11,039 nt of DNA from Pseudomonadota bacterium (GTDB lineage: Bacteria > Pseudomonadota > Alphaproteobacteria > Caulobacterales > Caulobacteraceae): contig JAEXJH010000279.1 of assembly GCA_023445955.1 (NCBI GenBank), positions 1-11,039 on the forward strand, given 5' to 3'. Below are positions 1-7,727 of the stretch, piece after piece. The first letter of the stretch is position 1. Each line of letters starts with the position of its first letter. The translations under genes and the position numbers were made by a program. Below the pieces are notes generated by a model. The model had not been told where the DNA came from, ran no database searches, and worked only from the letters and a program-made list of their open reading frames with translations.

Positions 1-19
1 GCCCGGCAGGCAACCGAAA

Positions 20-1195
20 CTAGCTGGCGTCGCGCTCGGCCACGCGTTCCTCGGCGAGAACCTCCTCGACGACTTCGGCCTGGGCGGAGGCTTCCTCGGC
101 CTCGACCACGGCGTCCGGCGCGGGGTCCTCGGCCGGCGGCGCGATGTCGGCGCCCACGGCCTCGTCGGCGATGACCGCCTCGACCACCGCCGGCTCGGAC
201 GCGATCTCGGCGCCGGGCGCGGTGCGGGCCAGCAGGGCCTTGGCCTCGCGGACCACGGTCGCCACCGGCAGGTCGCTCATATGGCGGATGGCCTGGGAGA
301 GGTCAGGGTCGACGGCCAGGAACTGGTCGAAGGTGCGGGGACCGCGCACGGCCACGGCGTGATCACCCCAGGGGCCGTAGCGGCGCTCGTCCGAGGGGCC
401 GAACAGGCCGATGGTCGGGGTCCCGGCGGCGGCGGCGATGTGCATCAGGCCCGAGTCGTTGCCAATGAACAGCCGCGCGCGGCGCAGGCAGGCGTAGGCG
501 GTCAGGAGGTCGACCTTGCCGGTCAGGTCGATGGTCCGGCCACGGGCCGAGGCCATGCGCAACTCCTCGACCATGCGGGTGTCTTCGGGACCGCCCAGGA
601 TCAGCAGGCGGCCGCCGGCCATCGGGCCGTCCTTGTCCAGCAGCCGGGCGGCCGTCTGGGTGAAGCGCTCGATCGGCCAGACCATGCCGACCCAGTTCGA
701 GGCCGGCCCCACCGCCAGGATCGGACCCTCCCCTGCCAGCAGGTCGTCGGCCAGCGCCTGGACGTCGGGGGTGATGTAGAGGTGCGGGGCGGGCGGATCG
801 CCTTCCAGCTTCAGGGTGCGGGCGGCGTCGACCACCTTGTGCACGACCTCGCCGGGCAGCTTCTTCCAGATCGCCCGCTTGTCGCGGCGCAGGAAGAGAG
901 CCGTGGCCGAGCCGCGCAGATCGACGACCAAACCCCACTTCTTGTGGCGGACCTGGTTCCAGAGCTTGAACCAATGGCCCTTGCCCTTGCCCTTCTCCAT
1001 GACGATCACGCGGTCCAGGCCCGGCACGTGGGCGAACAGCGGCGCGGCTAACGGGCCGGCGACGATCGTGAAGCGCGCGTTGGGAATTTGATCGGAGAGA
1101 AGCTTGATCAGGCCGGACGACAGCACCGCATCGCCGATGCGTGTGGCCGTGATGAAGAGAATCGGGAAGGCCCGCTGTGTCATCGGACTATCCAT
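20..1195 (-). CDS. Glycosyltransferase family 9, heptosyltransferase-like (LPS core)
   Basis: Probably transfers a heptose or related sugar from a nucleotide donor onto the lipopolysaccharide inner core at the cytoplasmic face of the inner membrane. Seen: an N-terminal Rossmann-type start with TRIGDAVLSSG (residues 18-28), whose Asp matches the catalytic Asp of the WaaC/WaaF family; a donor-domain glycine segment LILGGPEDT (198-206); and the family signature FIGNDSGLMHIAAAAGTP (243-260) followed by LFGPSDERRYGPWG. Residues from about 325 to 391 form a low-complexity Ala/Glu/Val tail that the family does not need, so the protein is longer than the usual 320-350 residues. The start is uncertain: ATG at 1195 or at 1183 (387 residues, MTQRAF), neither with a good Shine-Dalgarno. 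It is divergent from the ygfZ-like gene. Family assignment is firm; the acceptor (WaaC, WaaF or other) cannot be told from sequence alone. Confidence 0.9.
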   Translation of the reverse strand: MDSPMTQRAFPILFITATRIGDAVLSSGLIKLLSDQIPNARFTIVAGPLAAPLFAHVPGLDRVIVMEKGKGKGHWFKLWNQVRHKKWGLVVDLRGSATALFLRRDKRAIWKKLPGEVVHKVVDAARTLKLEGDPPAPHLYITPDVQALADDLLAGEGPILAVGPASNWVGMVWPIERFTQTAARLLDKDGPMAGGRLLILGGPEDTRMVEELRMASARGRTIDLTGKVDLLTAYACLRRARLFIGNDSGLMHIAAAAGTPTIGLFGPSDERRYGPWGDHAVAVRGPRTFDQFLAVDPDLSQAIRHMSDLPVATVVREAKALLARTAPGAEIASEPAVVEAVIADEAVGADIAPPAEDPAPDAVVEAEEASAQAEVVEEVLAEERVAERDAS

Positions 1196-1284
1196 AGATC
1201 AGTCGGCGAGTCGGCGCATCCCACGTTAACGGTTGAGCTTTCCGCTTCGTGCGGCCGAACGTCGCGGCCAAGCCGGGCGTGGCG

Positions 1285-1308
1285 GCGACGCGGCGACGGG
1301 ACTATATC
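1285..1308 (+). promoter_or_regulatory. Candidate housekeeping promoter giving a leaderless ygfZ-like mRNA
   Basis: ACTATATC at 1301-1308 matches seven of eight positions of the Caulobacter sigma-73 -10 consensus GCTANAWC. GCGACGC at 1285-1291 partly matches the -35 consensus TTGACGS, with a slightly short 9-nt spacer. Transcription would begin at or just before the ATG at 1315, so the mRNA would have little or no leader. This agrees with the absence of a Shine-Dalgarno there. Read by eye; no start-site data. Confidence 0.4.
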
Positions 1309-1314
1309 GCTGGC

Positions 1315-2100
1315 ATGAGCACGCTGAACGTCGCCCGCCTCGCCTCCCGCGCCGTCATCGCCGTGTCCGGTCCGGACTGGCGCAGCTTCCTGCAGGGCCT
1401 GCTGACCCAGGACGTCGAGACGATCGCGCCGGGCGAGTTGCGCTTCGCCGGCCTGCTGACCCCGCAGGGCAAGCTGCTGTACGACCTGTTCGTAGCGGAA
1501 ATGGAAGACGGCGCCCTGCTGGACGTGGCGGCCGCGCATCGCGACGCGATCCTGACGCGCCTGACGATGTACCGCCTACGGGCCAAGGTGACGCTGGAAG
1601 CCAGCGATCGGCCGGTGCTGGCGCTCTGGGGCGGCGACGCGCCCGGCGACTATGCCGACCCGCGCCTGCTGGGCCTGGGCGCCCGCGCCTATGACGAGCG
1701 CCCTGTAACCACCGACGAGGACGCCTACGAGGCCCACCGCTTGGCCCTGGGCGTCCCAGGCCCCGCCGACTGGGGCAGCGAGACGACCTATCCGATTGAT
1801 GCGGACTTCGACCTGACGGCCGGCATCGACTTCAAGAAGGGCTGCTTCGTCGGCCAGGAAACCACCAGCCGCATGAAGCGGCGCGGCGTGATCAAGAACC
1901 GCATGCTGCCGATCGTCTTCGACGGCCCCGCTCCCGCGTTCGGGACCGAGGTGCTGGCGGGCGAGCTTCGCGCCGGCGAGGTGCTGAGCGGCCGCGACGG
2001 CCGGGCCATGGCGCTGCTGCGCCTCGATCGCATCGAGGGCGCGGACCTGACAGCAGAAGGCCGGCCGATCCGCGTGGACCGGCCGGCCTGGCTTGTCTAG
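1315..2100 (+). CDS. ygfZ: YgfZ/GcvT-like folate-binding protein, iron-sulfur cluster maintenance
   Basis: A member of the YgfZ (COG0354) branch of the aminomethyltransferase fold. YgfZ helps assemble or repair iron-sulfur clusters in certain enzymes in a folate-dependent way and is cytoplasmic. Seen: the diagnostic motif KGCFVGQE at residues 175-182 with its conserved Cys177, followed by TTSRMKRRG. The N-terminal GcvT-like half includes FLQGLLTQDV (25-34) and LTPQGKLLYDLFV (48-60). The protein has 261 residues, slightly shorter than E. coli YgfZ (about 326). I chose ATG 1315 rather than ATG 1249 because the conserved fold begins at once after it and a good -10 element ends seven bases upstream. 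The extra 22 residues from 1249 are Arg/Ala-rich and would overlap that promoter. The gene ends seven bases before the convergent stop of the small secreted protein gene. Confidence 0.9.
   Translation: MSTLNVARLASRAVIAVSGPDWRSFLQGLLTQDVETIAPGELRFAGLLTPQGKLLYDLFVAEMEDGALLDVAAAHRDAILTRLTMYRLRAKVTLEASDRPVLALWGGDAPGDYADPRLLGLGARAYDERPVTTDEDAYEAHRLALGVPGPADWGSETTYPIDADFDLTAGIDFKKGCFVGQETTSRMKRRGVIKNRMLPIVFDGPAPAFGTEVLAGELRAGEVLSGRDGRAMALLRLDRIEGADLTAEGRPIRVDRPAWLV
2058..2089. repeat. GC-rich 10-bp inverted repeat at the end of the ygfZ-like gene
   Basis: AGGCCGGCCG at 2058-2067 is the exact reverse complement of 2080-2089, with a 12-base loop. It lies within the last codons of the ygfZ-like gene and just before the convergent gene end. 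No T-run follows, so it is not a standard intrinsic terminator. It could slow polymerase or protect the 3' end, or it could be chance in GC-rich coding DNA. A second small inverted repeat, CTAGC-5 nt-GCTAG at 2097-2111, spans both stop codons. Confidence 0.35.
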
Positions 2101-2107
2101 CTAAAGG

Positions 2108-2533
2108 CTAGCGGCAGCTGCCGTAGCGATCCGGCGAAGCGCCGGGACCACCGCGCCAGCCGGGCGGATTTTCCCAGTTGGTGCCGGGACCGCCACGCGG
2201 ACCGGGCGGGTTGTTGTCGTTGTCGAACCAGCACTTGGCGCGCGGGTTCCACCAGCCAAAGCGCGGGTGATAATAGCCGTAGGCGCGGTTGTAGTAGTAG
2301 CCGTTGCGATAGCGGAACTCGACCCGCTGGCCCTTCCAGCGATAGTAGCGCCGATCGGGCGAGGCGCCGGGACCGCCGCGCCAGCCGGGCGGGTTCTCCC
2401 AGTTGGTGCCGGGGCCGCCGCGCGGGCCGGGCGGATTGTCGTCGCGGTCGTAGTGGCGCTGGGCGAAGACCGGCGTGGCGGTCATGGCCGTCGTGGCCAA
2501 AGCCAACATGGCGAGAGTCTTGAGGCGCTTCAT
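2108..2533 (-). CDS. Small secreted protein with two near-identical Pro/Gly-rich modules, function unknown
   Basis: I do not recognise a named family. The 141-residue product begins with a signal peptide (MKRLK, then a hydrophobic stretch, probable cleavage after PVFA at residue 24), so it is probably periplasmic or outside the cell. Mature layout: module A (31-61), an Arg/Tyr/Trp-rich middle (62-105, including YYRWKGQ, GYYYNRAYGYY and FGWWNPRAKCW), module B (106-136), and a tail YGSCR. The modules read D-x-NPPGPRGGPGTNWENPPG then WRGGPGASPDR and differ at one residue out of 31 (Asp32 versus Asn107). Only two cysteines are present, Cys101 and Cys140, which could form a disulfide. The start is secure: AAGGAGGA sits seven bases before this ATG, and longer in-frame starts would run into the divergent tag gene. 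Real-gene confidence is high; the role is unknown, perhaps cell-envelope binding. Confidence 0.85.
   Translation of the reverse strand: MKRLKTLAMLALATTAMTATPVFAQRHYDRDDNPPGPRGGPGTNWENPPGWRGGPGASPDRRYYRWKGQRVEFRYRNGYYYNRAYGYYHPRFGWWNPRAKCWFDNDNNPPGPRGGPGTNWENPPGWRGGPGASPDRYGSCR
2126..2218 (-). repeat. Duplicated 93-bp module, copy B
   Basis: Encodes residues 106-136 of the small secreted protein. Compared with copy A at 2351-2443, I count 11 mismatches over 93 bases, all at third codon positions or the single Asp/Asn change; ten of the eleven are silent. Confidence 0.9.
2351..2443 (-). repeat. Duplicated 93-bp module, copy A
   Basis: Encodes residues 31-61 of the small secreted protein, starting a few residues after the signal-peptide cleavage site. 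It is a direct repeat of 2126-2218 at an offset of 225 bases, with the aromatic middle segment between the copies. Confidence 0.9.
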
Positions 2534-2540
2534 CGGCGAC

Positions 2541-2548
2541 TCCTCCTT
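2541..2548 (-). promoter_or_regulatory. Strong Shine-Dalgarno of the small secreted protein gene
   Basis: Reads AAGGAGGA on the minus strand, seven bases before ATG 2533, and decides the start. It is the strongest ribosome binding site in the window, which suggests high expression. A GANTC site (2538-2542) overlaps its 3' edge. Confidence 0.75.
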
Positions 2549-2659
2549 CGGTTTGTTCCCTCTGCGCTTCCAACGCACGAGACCGCCGATCCGGTCGCGG
2601 CGCCGTGCATGTTCCTGAAAAGTTCTGGCCAGGCGACGATCTTCTGATAGCCTCGCCGC

Positions 2660-3250
2660 ATGACCGAGCACACGCGCTGCACCTGGTACGGCATGAACGG
2701 AAACCCGTTCTACGAGGCCTATCACGACCAAGAATGGGGCGTGCCCGAGTGGGACAGCCGCGCCCTGTGGGAGAAGCTTGTCCTGGACGGCTTCCAGGCC
2801 GGCCTGTCGTGGATCACCATCCTGAAGAAGCGCGAGGCCTTCCGCGCCGCCTTCGCCGACTTTGACCCGGAGAAGGTCGCCCGCTTCGACGAGACCGACC
2901 GCGCCCGGCTGATGGCCGACGCCGGCATCATCCGCTCGAACGGCAAGATCGACGCAGCGATCTCAGGCGCGCGGATCTATCTGGACATGCGCGAGCGCGG
3001 CGAGGACTTCGGCCGGTTCCTGTGGGACATGGTCGGCGGCGCGCCGATCCAGAACAGCTGGCGCGCCGGCGAAGTCCCCACCCAGACCCCGCTGGCCGTC
3101 GAGATGTCCAAGGCCTTGAAGGCCAAGGGCTTCAAGTTCTGCGGCCCGGTGATCACCTACGCCTTCATGGAAGCCACGGGGCTGGTCAACGACCACCTGG
3201 TGACGTGCTTTCGCCACGAGGAGTGCAAGGCGATGGCCAGGCGGGTTTAG
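2660..3250 (+). CDS. tag: DNA-3-methyladenine glycosylase I (TAG family)
   Basis: Base-excision repair enzyme that removes 3-methyladenine from alkylated DNA. Its 196 residues are close to E. coli Tag (187). Seen: RCTWYG (6-11), AYHDQEWGVPEWDS (20-33), FQAGLSWITILKKREAFR (45-62), DAGIIRSNGKI, KGFKFCGPVITYAFMEATG, and NDHLVTC (177-183). The four zinc ligands of the family map to Cys7, His22, His179 and Cys183, all present. The residue at the position of E. coli Glu38, part of the base-recognition pocket, is Asp43 here (LDGFQAGLSW). The ATG at 2660 has no Shine-Dalgarno but fits the family N-terminus exactly. The gene is divergent from the small secreted protein gene, and its last bases overlap the stop of the convergent M61 peptidase gene by four. 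Confidence 0.95.
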   Translation: MTEHTRCTWYGMNGNPFYEAYHDQEWGVPEWDSRALWEKLVLDGFQAGLSWITILKKREAFRAAFADFDPEKVARFDETDRARLMADAGIIRSNGKIDAAISGARIYLDMRERGEDFGRFLWDMVGGAPIQNSWRAGEVPTQTPLAVEMSKALKAKGFKFCGPVITYAFMEATGLVNDHLVTCFRHEECKAMARRV

Positions 3251-4770
3251 GCGCCCAGCCAAGCCTTTCGCCGAGCCGCCTGCTCCGCCGTCGCGTCCGG
3301 CTTGATCGACAGCGTGAACTTCGGGCCGTGCTCGCCCGGGCTCTGCGTCAGGGCCAGGCCGTACCAATCCAGCGCCTCGGCGTAGTCGACCTCGCCCGGG
3401 GCGGCGATGACGCTGGCGAACCAGGGCTTGAGGGATTGGCCGGCGACGCTGTCGGTCACGGCCTCGAACTCCTCCGGCCGGAAGCCCGTCTTGCCGGAAT
3501 ACTTGGCGTAGGCGGCGCGCATGACGTCGTCGAGGCTGGCCTTGCCGTTCGTCAGCTTGCGGATGTGGGCGTCCAGCAGGAAGCCGGCGACCTCGCCCTT
3601 GATGTAGTAGCTGACCGTCGTGTCCGAGGCGCTGGTGCCCGACAGGCTGTTGGACCAGACGCCCAGCGACGACTGCTCGACCGACTGCTTCAGTCGGCCG
3701 GGAGAATTCTGCAGGGCGCTGATCTGGCGCGACAGGCCGGCCAGGTAGCGGGCGTCGTCGACCAGGCCGCTCCGGCGCAGCATTAGGTTGCTGAAATAGG
3801 AGGTCAGGCCCTCGGAGATCCACAGGGTCGAGACGGTCGGCGCCGCCTCGTAGTCGAACGGACCAAGCTCCAGGGGCCGCAGGCGTTTGACGTTGAACGC
3901 GTGCTGGTACTCGTGGGCCAGCAGGCCGACGAAGGCGTTGTAGCCGGCCTCGGTGGCGAACCGCTCGGGATTGACGTTCACCAGGGTCGAATAGCTGTGC
4001 TCCAGCCCGCCGCCGGTATTGGTGCGGAAGGCGATCAGGAAGCTGTAGTGCGGCCAGGGCTTGGCGGCCCAGAAGCCGCGCGTCTCATCGGCCATGGTCT
4101 TGAGGTCGGCGACTACCTTGGCGTTATCCACCGCCACGGCGCCGCGGTTGTAGACCACCTGATGCGGTGCGCCCTTCGAGGTGAACTCCAGGATCTCCAG
4201 GTCGCCCGCCATGATCGGGGAATCGACCAGCGCTTCGTAGTCGGCCGCCGCGAAGCTTGAGCCGACCTTCCGCATGCCAGTGGCGCTGACCCAGCCCTTG
4301 GGCAGGTCGAGCGAGACCGTCTGCGCCAGGTGCTCGTCGCCCTTCACGGTGATGTAGGTCGCTGAGCCGTTCAGCACCGCATAGGTCGGCGTGACCTCGT
4401 TTCTGGAGACCGAGCGCTCCTTGGCCGCCAGCGCGTAACGCACCACGATCTTGCGGGCGCCGCCGGTCGCCACCGTCCAGCGGTTGGCCCCCGAGTCGGT
4501 CAGGCCCAGGACACGGCCCTTCTCGTCGTGCGCCTCGATGCGCAGGACGTTCTTCTTGTAGTCTTCCTTGACGTAGTAGCCGGGCGTCCAGACCGGGATG
4601 TACAGCGTCTCCTGCGCCTTGCTGACCGGCAGCGTCGCCTCGATGTCCACCGTCTGGCTGGCCGGATCCTGGATGTGGATCTGGTAGCGGGCGACCTTGC
4701 TCTGCGCACCAAACGCCGCCGAAGACACGGACAGGGCCAGCAGAACAACCGGCCATCGGGCGAACGTCAT
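3247..4770 (-). CDS. Secreted M61-family metallopeptidase (glycyl aminopeptidase-like), no PDZ domain
   Basis: Probable periplasmic zinc peptidase. Seen in 507 residues: a signal peptide (MTFARWPVVLLALSVSSAAFG, cleavage around 21-22); an N-terminal beta domain with IPVWTPGYYVKEDY (58-71), typical of the family; GGGLEHSYS (253-261); the zinc motif HEYQH (286-290); and the downstream WISEG with Glu320 as likely third ligand. Many M61 proteins carry a PDZ domain at the C-terminus and reach about 600 residues. This one stops soon after the catalytic domain, at KAWLGA, so the PDZ region is missing. I chose ATG 4770: GGAG lies six bases upstream and the signal peptide begins there. A longer reading frame from 4989 would run through the end of the GH16 gene and has no signal-like start. 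It lies 115 bases downstream of the GH16 gene on the same strand. Substrate unknown. Confidence 0.9.
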   Translation of the reverse strand: MTFARWPVVLLALSVSSAAFGAQSKVARYQIHIQDPASQTVDIEATLPVSKAQETLYIPVWTPGYYVKEDYKKNVLRIEAHDEKGRVLGLTDSGANRWTVATGGARKIVVRYALAAKERSVSRNEVTPTYAVLNGSATYITVKGDEHLAQTVSLDLPKGWVSATGMRKVGSSFAAADYEALVDSPIMAGDLEILEFTSKGAPHQVVYNRGAVAVDNAKVVADLKTMADETRGFWAAKPWPHYSFLIAFRTNTGGGLEHSYSTLVNVNPERFATEAGYNAFVGLLAHEYQHAFNVKRLRPLELGPFDYEAAPTVSTLWISEGLTSYFSNLMLRRSGLVDDARYLAGLSRQISALQNSPGRLKQSVEQSSLGVWSNSLSGTSASDTTVSYYIKGEVAGFLLDAHIRKLTNGKASLDDVMRAAYAKYSGKTGFRPEEFEAVTDSVAGQSLKPWFASVIAAPGEVDYAEALDWYGLALTQSPGEHGPKFTLSIKPDATAEQAARRKAWLGA

Positions 4771-4885
4771 CGCGGACTCCGGGGAAGCGACAAACTCAAG
4801 CTTGCACGATGGCAGGCGCTGTCCCGCGATGAAACCGGCCACGCCGCGGATGGATCGAGATGACCCCTTCCTGCTCAGTGACGCG

Positions 4886-5785
4886 TCAGGGCTTCTGGCT
4901 GACCCGCACCCAGTCGACCTCCATGGTCGCTGGCAAGGCGGTCTCGTCGATCCCCTTGGCGTTGGCGCCCTCGGGCCAGCGGCCGCCAAAGGCCAGGTTG
5001 AGGATCAGGTGGAAAGGCTGGTCGAAGGGCGTCGCCGTCACGTCGCCGTCGTCGCGTTTCCACTGCGCGGCCTTGGCCTCGGCATAGCGCTGGCCGTCGA
5101 CGAACCAGACGATCGCCTCGGGCGACCACTCGACCGCATAGACGTGGAAGCCGTCGGACGAGGCCGGCATCGGCGTCCCGGTGCTGACCTGCTTGTGCGC
5201 CCCACTGGCGTCGCCGGCGAAGTGGATCGTGCCGAAGATCCGGTTCTCGCGGCCGCCTTCGCACGGCTCGCACGGCGCGCCGAGGTTCACCGTCTCCAGG
5301 ATGTCGATCTCGCCCGACTTCGGCCAGCCGCCGTGGATCTCGTGCTCGGGCATCATCCAGATCGCCGGCCAGACGCCCTGGCCGCCGGGCACACGCGCGC
5401 GGGCCTCGATCCGGCCGTAGCGCCAGGAGGCCTTGCCCTTGGTCAGGATCTTGCCCGAGGCGTAGTCGCCGGTCTTCATCGGACCCGTCGGACCCGCCCA
5501 CGGATTGGCCAGGCCCTCGGTCTTGCGCTTGATCGTCGTCAGCTTCAGCACGCCGCCGCCGACCGACACGGTGTCCGGGCTGACCGCGTAGCACTGCCGC
5601 TCGGCGTTGCCGCCCCCGCCGCAGTCTGCGGCGTAGGTCCATTTGGTATCGTCCAGCCGATCGCCGTCGAACTCGTCGGACCAGACCAGCTTCCAGTCGC
5701 CTCCGGTCGGATCGGCGGCATGGGCCGGCGCGGCGGACAGGACGGAGACGAGGGCCAGGGCTGCGAACGCACGAAGACAGGTCAT
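4886..5785 (-). CDS. Secreted family 16 glycoside hydrolase, laminarinase-like beta-glucanase
   Basis: Predicted exported endo-beta-glucanase, most like the 1,3-beta-glucanase (laminarinase) branch of GH16. Seen in 299 residues: a signal peptide ending in AHA (23); [19 protein letters not shown] (31-49), the usual family opening; [11 protein letters not shown] (123-133); WPAIWMMPE (139-147); and the catalytic motif GEIDILE, with Glu159 as nucleophile, Asp161 as helper and Glu164 as acid/base. [22 protein letters not shown] and [12 protein letters not shown] close the jelly-roll. The E-x-D-x-x-E spacing is the laminarinase form rather than the lichenase form. There is no carbohydrate-binding module, just a single catalytic domain. 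Cysteines at 55, 65, 172 and 175 could form disulfides after export. AGGG lies seven bases before the ATG. The gene is divergent from rnhB. Exact glucan target not determinable here. Confidence 0.92.
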   Translation of the reverse strand: MTCLRAFAALALVSVLSAAPAHAADPTGGDWKLVWSDEFDGDRLDDTKWTYAADCGGGGNAERQCYAVSPDTVSVGGGVLKLTTIKRKTEGLANPWAGPTGPMKTGDYASGKILTKGKASWRYGRIEARARVPGGQGVWPAIWMMPEHEIHGGWPKSGEIDILETVNLGAPCEPCEGGRENRIFGTIHFAGDASGAHKQVSTGTPMPASSDGFHVYAVEWSPEAIVWFVDGQRYAEAKAAQWKRDDGDVTATPFDQPFHLILNLAFGGRWPEGANAKGIDETALPATMEVDWVRVSQKP

Positions 5786-5850
5786 GCCTCGACCCTAGGC
5801 GAGGACGCCCGTCATTCCCATCCTCGGCGAACCGGCCTAAACACCGCCCC

Positions 5851-6489
5851 ATGCGCACCGGGCCCGACATGATGCTGGAACTGGCCTGCGGACAGGGACC
5901 TGTCTGCGGGGTGGACGAGGCTGGGCGCGGTCCGTGGGCCGGGCCGGTCAGCGCCGGCGCGGTGATCCTGGACCCCGACCGCGTCCCCAAGGGCCTCAAC
6001 GACTCCAAGAAACTGACCGCCAAGGCCCGCGCGGCCCTGGAGGAAGAGATCAAGGCCGTCGCCATTTCGTGGTGCGTGGGCATGGCCTCGATCGAGGAGA
6101 TCGCGGAGCTCAACATCCTGCACGCGGCCGGCCTGGCCATGTGCCGGGCCATCGAGGGCCTGTCGGTGACGCCGACCATCGCCCTCGTGGACGGCAACTA
6201 CGCCTTCAAGCTGCCGTGTCCGATCAAGACCGTGGTCAAGGGCGACAGCCTGTCATGCTCGATCGCGGCGGCCTCGATCCTGGCCAAGGAAGCCCGCGAC
6301 CGGATCATGGTCGAGATGGACGCGGTCTATCCCGGCTACGGCTTCGCCGGCCACAAGGGCTACCACGCCCCGATCCACGTCGAGGGCCTGCGCAAGCTAG
6401 GTCCCTCGCCGATCCACCGCCTGGGCTGGGCGCCGGTGAAGGCCGCGCTGGCCGGCGAACTGGCGCTAGGCGGAACGCTAGACGATTGA
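5851..6489 (+). CDS. rnhB: Ribonuclease HII
   Basis: Cleaves RNA in RNA-DNA hybrids and starts removal of single ribonucleotides from DNA. Seen in 212 residues: [16 protein letters not shown] (18-33) with catalytic Asp22 and Glu23; LNDSKKLT (49-56); VDGN with Asp114; and [17 protein letters not shown] with Asp132, completing the DEDD site at a constant offset of six from E. coli RnhB. The C-terminal [12 protein letters not shown] and LGPSPIHR are also family-typical. The start is not certain: ATG at 5851, 5869 or 5872, none with a Shine-Dalgarno. CCTAAACA at 5836-5843 is a weak -10-like match that would give a leaderless message from 5851. The gene lies 137 bases upstream of ccrM, which has its own promoter region, so the two may be only partly co-transcribed. 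Confidence 0.96.
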   Translation: MRTGPDMMLELACGQGPVCGVDEAGRGPWAGPVSAGAVILDPDRVPKGLNDSKKLTAKARAALEEEIKAVAISWCVGMASIEEIAELNILHAAGLAMCRAIEGLSVTPTIALVDGNYAFKLPCPIKTVVKGDSLSCSIAAASILAKEARDRIMVEMDAVYPGYGFAGHKGYHAPIHVEGLRKLGPSPIHRLGWAPVKAALAGELALGGTLDD

Positions 6490-6501
6490 TCGTCCACAAG
6501 T

Positions 6502-6523
6502 TTTGAGTCTGATCAGACTCAAA
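6502..6523. promoter_or_regulatory. Perfect 22-bp palindrome carrying two GANTC methylation sites
   Basis: The half-site TTTGAGTCTGA (6502-6512) is the exact reverse complement of 6513-6523. It contains GAGTC at 6505-6509 and GACTC at 6516-6520, placed symmetrically with centres 11 bp apart, about one helical turn. It sits 12 bases after the rnhB stop and just upstream of the CtrA-like box. No T-run follows (ATAGGCG), so an intrinsic terminator is unlikely. A dimeric regulator site sensitive to methylation state is the more natural reading, but the protein is unknown. Confidence 0.6.
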
Positions 6524-6542
6524 TAGGCGCTCCTGAGTAGAG

Positions 6543-6559
6543 TTAACGCGCCGCTAACC
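6543..6559 (+). promoter_or_regulatory. CtrA-like box of the ccrM promoter
   Basis: TTAA (6543-6546), seven bases, then CTAACC (6554-6559) match the CtrA recognition pattern TTAA-N7-TTAACC with one mismatch. It lies 67 bases before the ccrM ATG, a fitting position for a -35-region CtrA site. In Caulobacter crescentus, ccrM is a CtrA-activated late-cell-cycle gene with a class II flagellar-type promoter. Here that is inferred by analogy. Confidence 0.7.
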
Positions 6560-6588
6560 ACGTCTGCTCACCTCGCATTTACCAGCAA

Positions 6589-6600
6589 GACTCATGATTC
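6589..6600 (+). promoter_or_regulatory. Two GANTC sites in the ccrM leader (probable methylation feedback)
   Basis: GACTC (6589-6593) and GATTC (6596-6600) lie between the CtrA-like box and the ccrM start. Two GANTC sites in the ccrM leader are known to take part in shutting off ccrM transcription after methylation in C. crescentus. Position and number agree with that model. Confidence 0.6.
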
Positions 6601-6614
6601 CGTTCGCTTTCTAA

Positions 6615-7703
<1,089 letters not shown>

Positions 7704-7708
7704 GCCTC

Positions 7709-7727
7709 GAAGGACACAAGGTCTTTT
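7709..7727 (+). terminator. Weak intrinsic terminator candidate after ccrM
   Basis: AAGGAC (7710-7715) can pair with GTCTTT (7721-7726) around a 5-base loop, with one G-U pair, and the stem runs into TCTTTT. The hairpin is short and not GC-rich. It reaches the last base of the T-run at the mutY stop, so it fits the gap between the convergent genes but is modest evidence. Confidence 0.3.

Noticed and set aside
281..1051. Long plus-strand open frame of 256 codons
   Set aside because: It is antisense to the family 9 glycosyltransferase, lacks any recognisable domain and has the Gly/Arg/Gln-rich composition typical of a shadow frame in GC-rich DNA.
2534..2659. GGAAC element on the minus strand near 2612 as an ECF/general-stress -35
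   Set aside because: No CGTT-type -10 is found at the expected 16-18 base distance.
2108..2731. Upstream start (207 codons) for the small secreted protein
   Set aside because: It would place about 66 unrelated residues before a clear signal peptide and overlap the divergent tag gene; AAGGAGGA marks ATG 2533.
2538..4779. GANTC sites overlapping the Shine-Dalgarno regions at 2538 and 4775
   Set aside because: Methylation marks DNA, not RNA, and an SD with GGAG followed by TC creates the site by itself. I keep the sites only in the overall GANTC count.
4771..4989. N-terminal extension of the M61 peptidase to 4989
   Set aside because: It would overlap the end of the GH16 gene, has no signal-like start, and the signal peptide with GGAG upstream begins at 4770.
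4697..5872. 391-codon plus-strand open frame
   Set aside because: It is opposite the GH16 gene and has shadow-like composition with no recognisable domain.
4875..6197. 440-codon minus-strand open frame
   Set aside because: It covers the GH16 gene and part of rnhB in another frame, and is Arg/Gly-rich without motifs; both real genes there have complete catalytic sites.
6502..6523. Palindrome as the rnhB intrinsic terminator
   Set aside because: The stem is AT-containing, the possible loop is only four bases (GATC), and no U-run follows on either strand.
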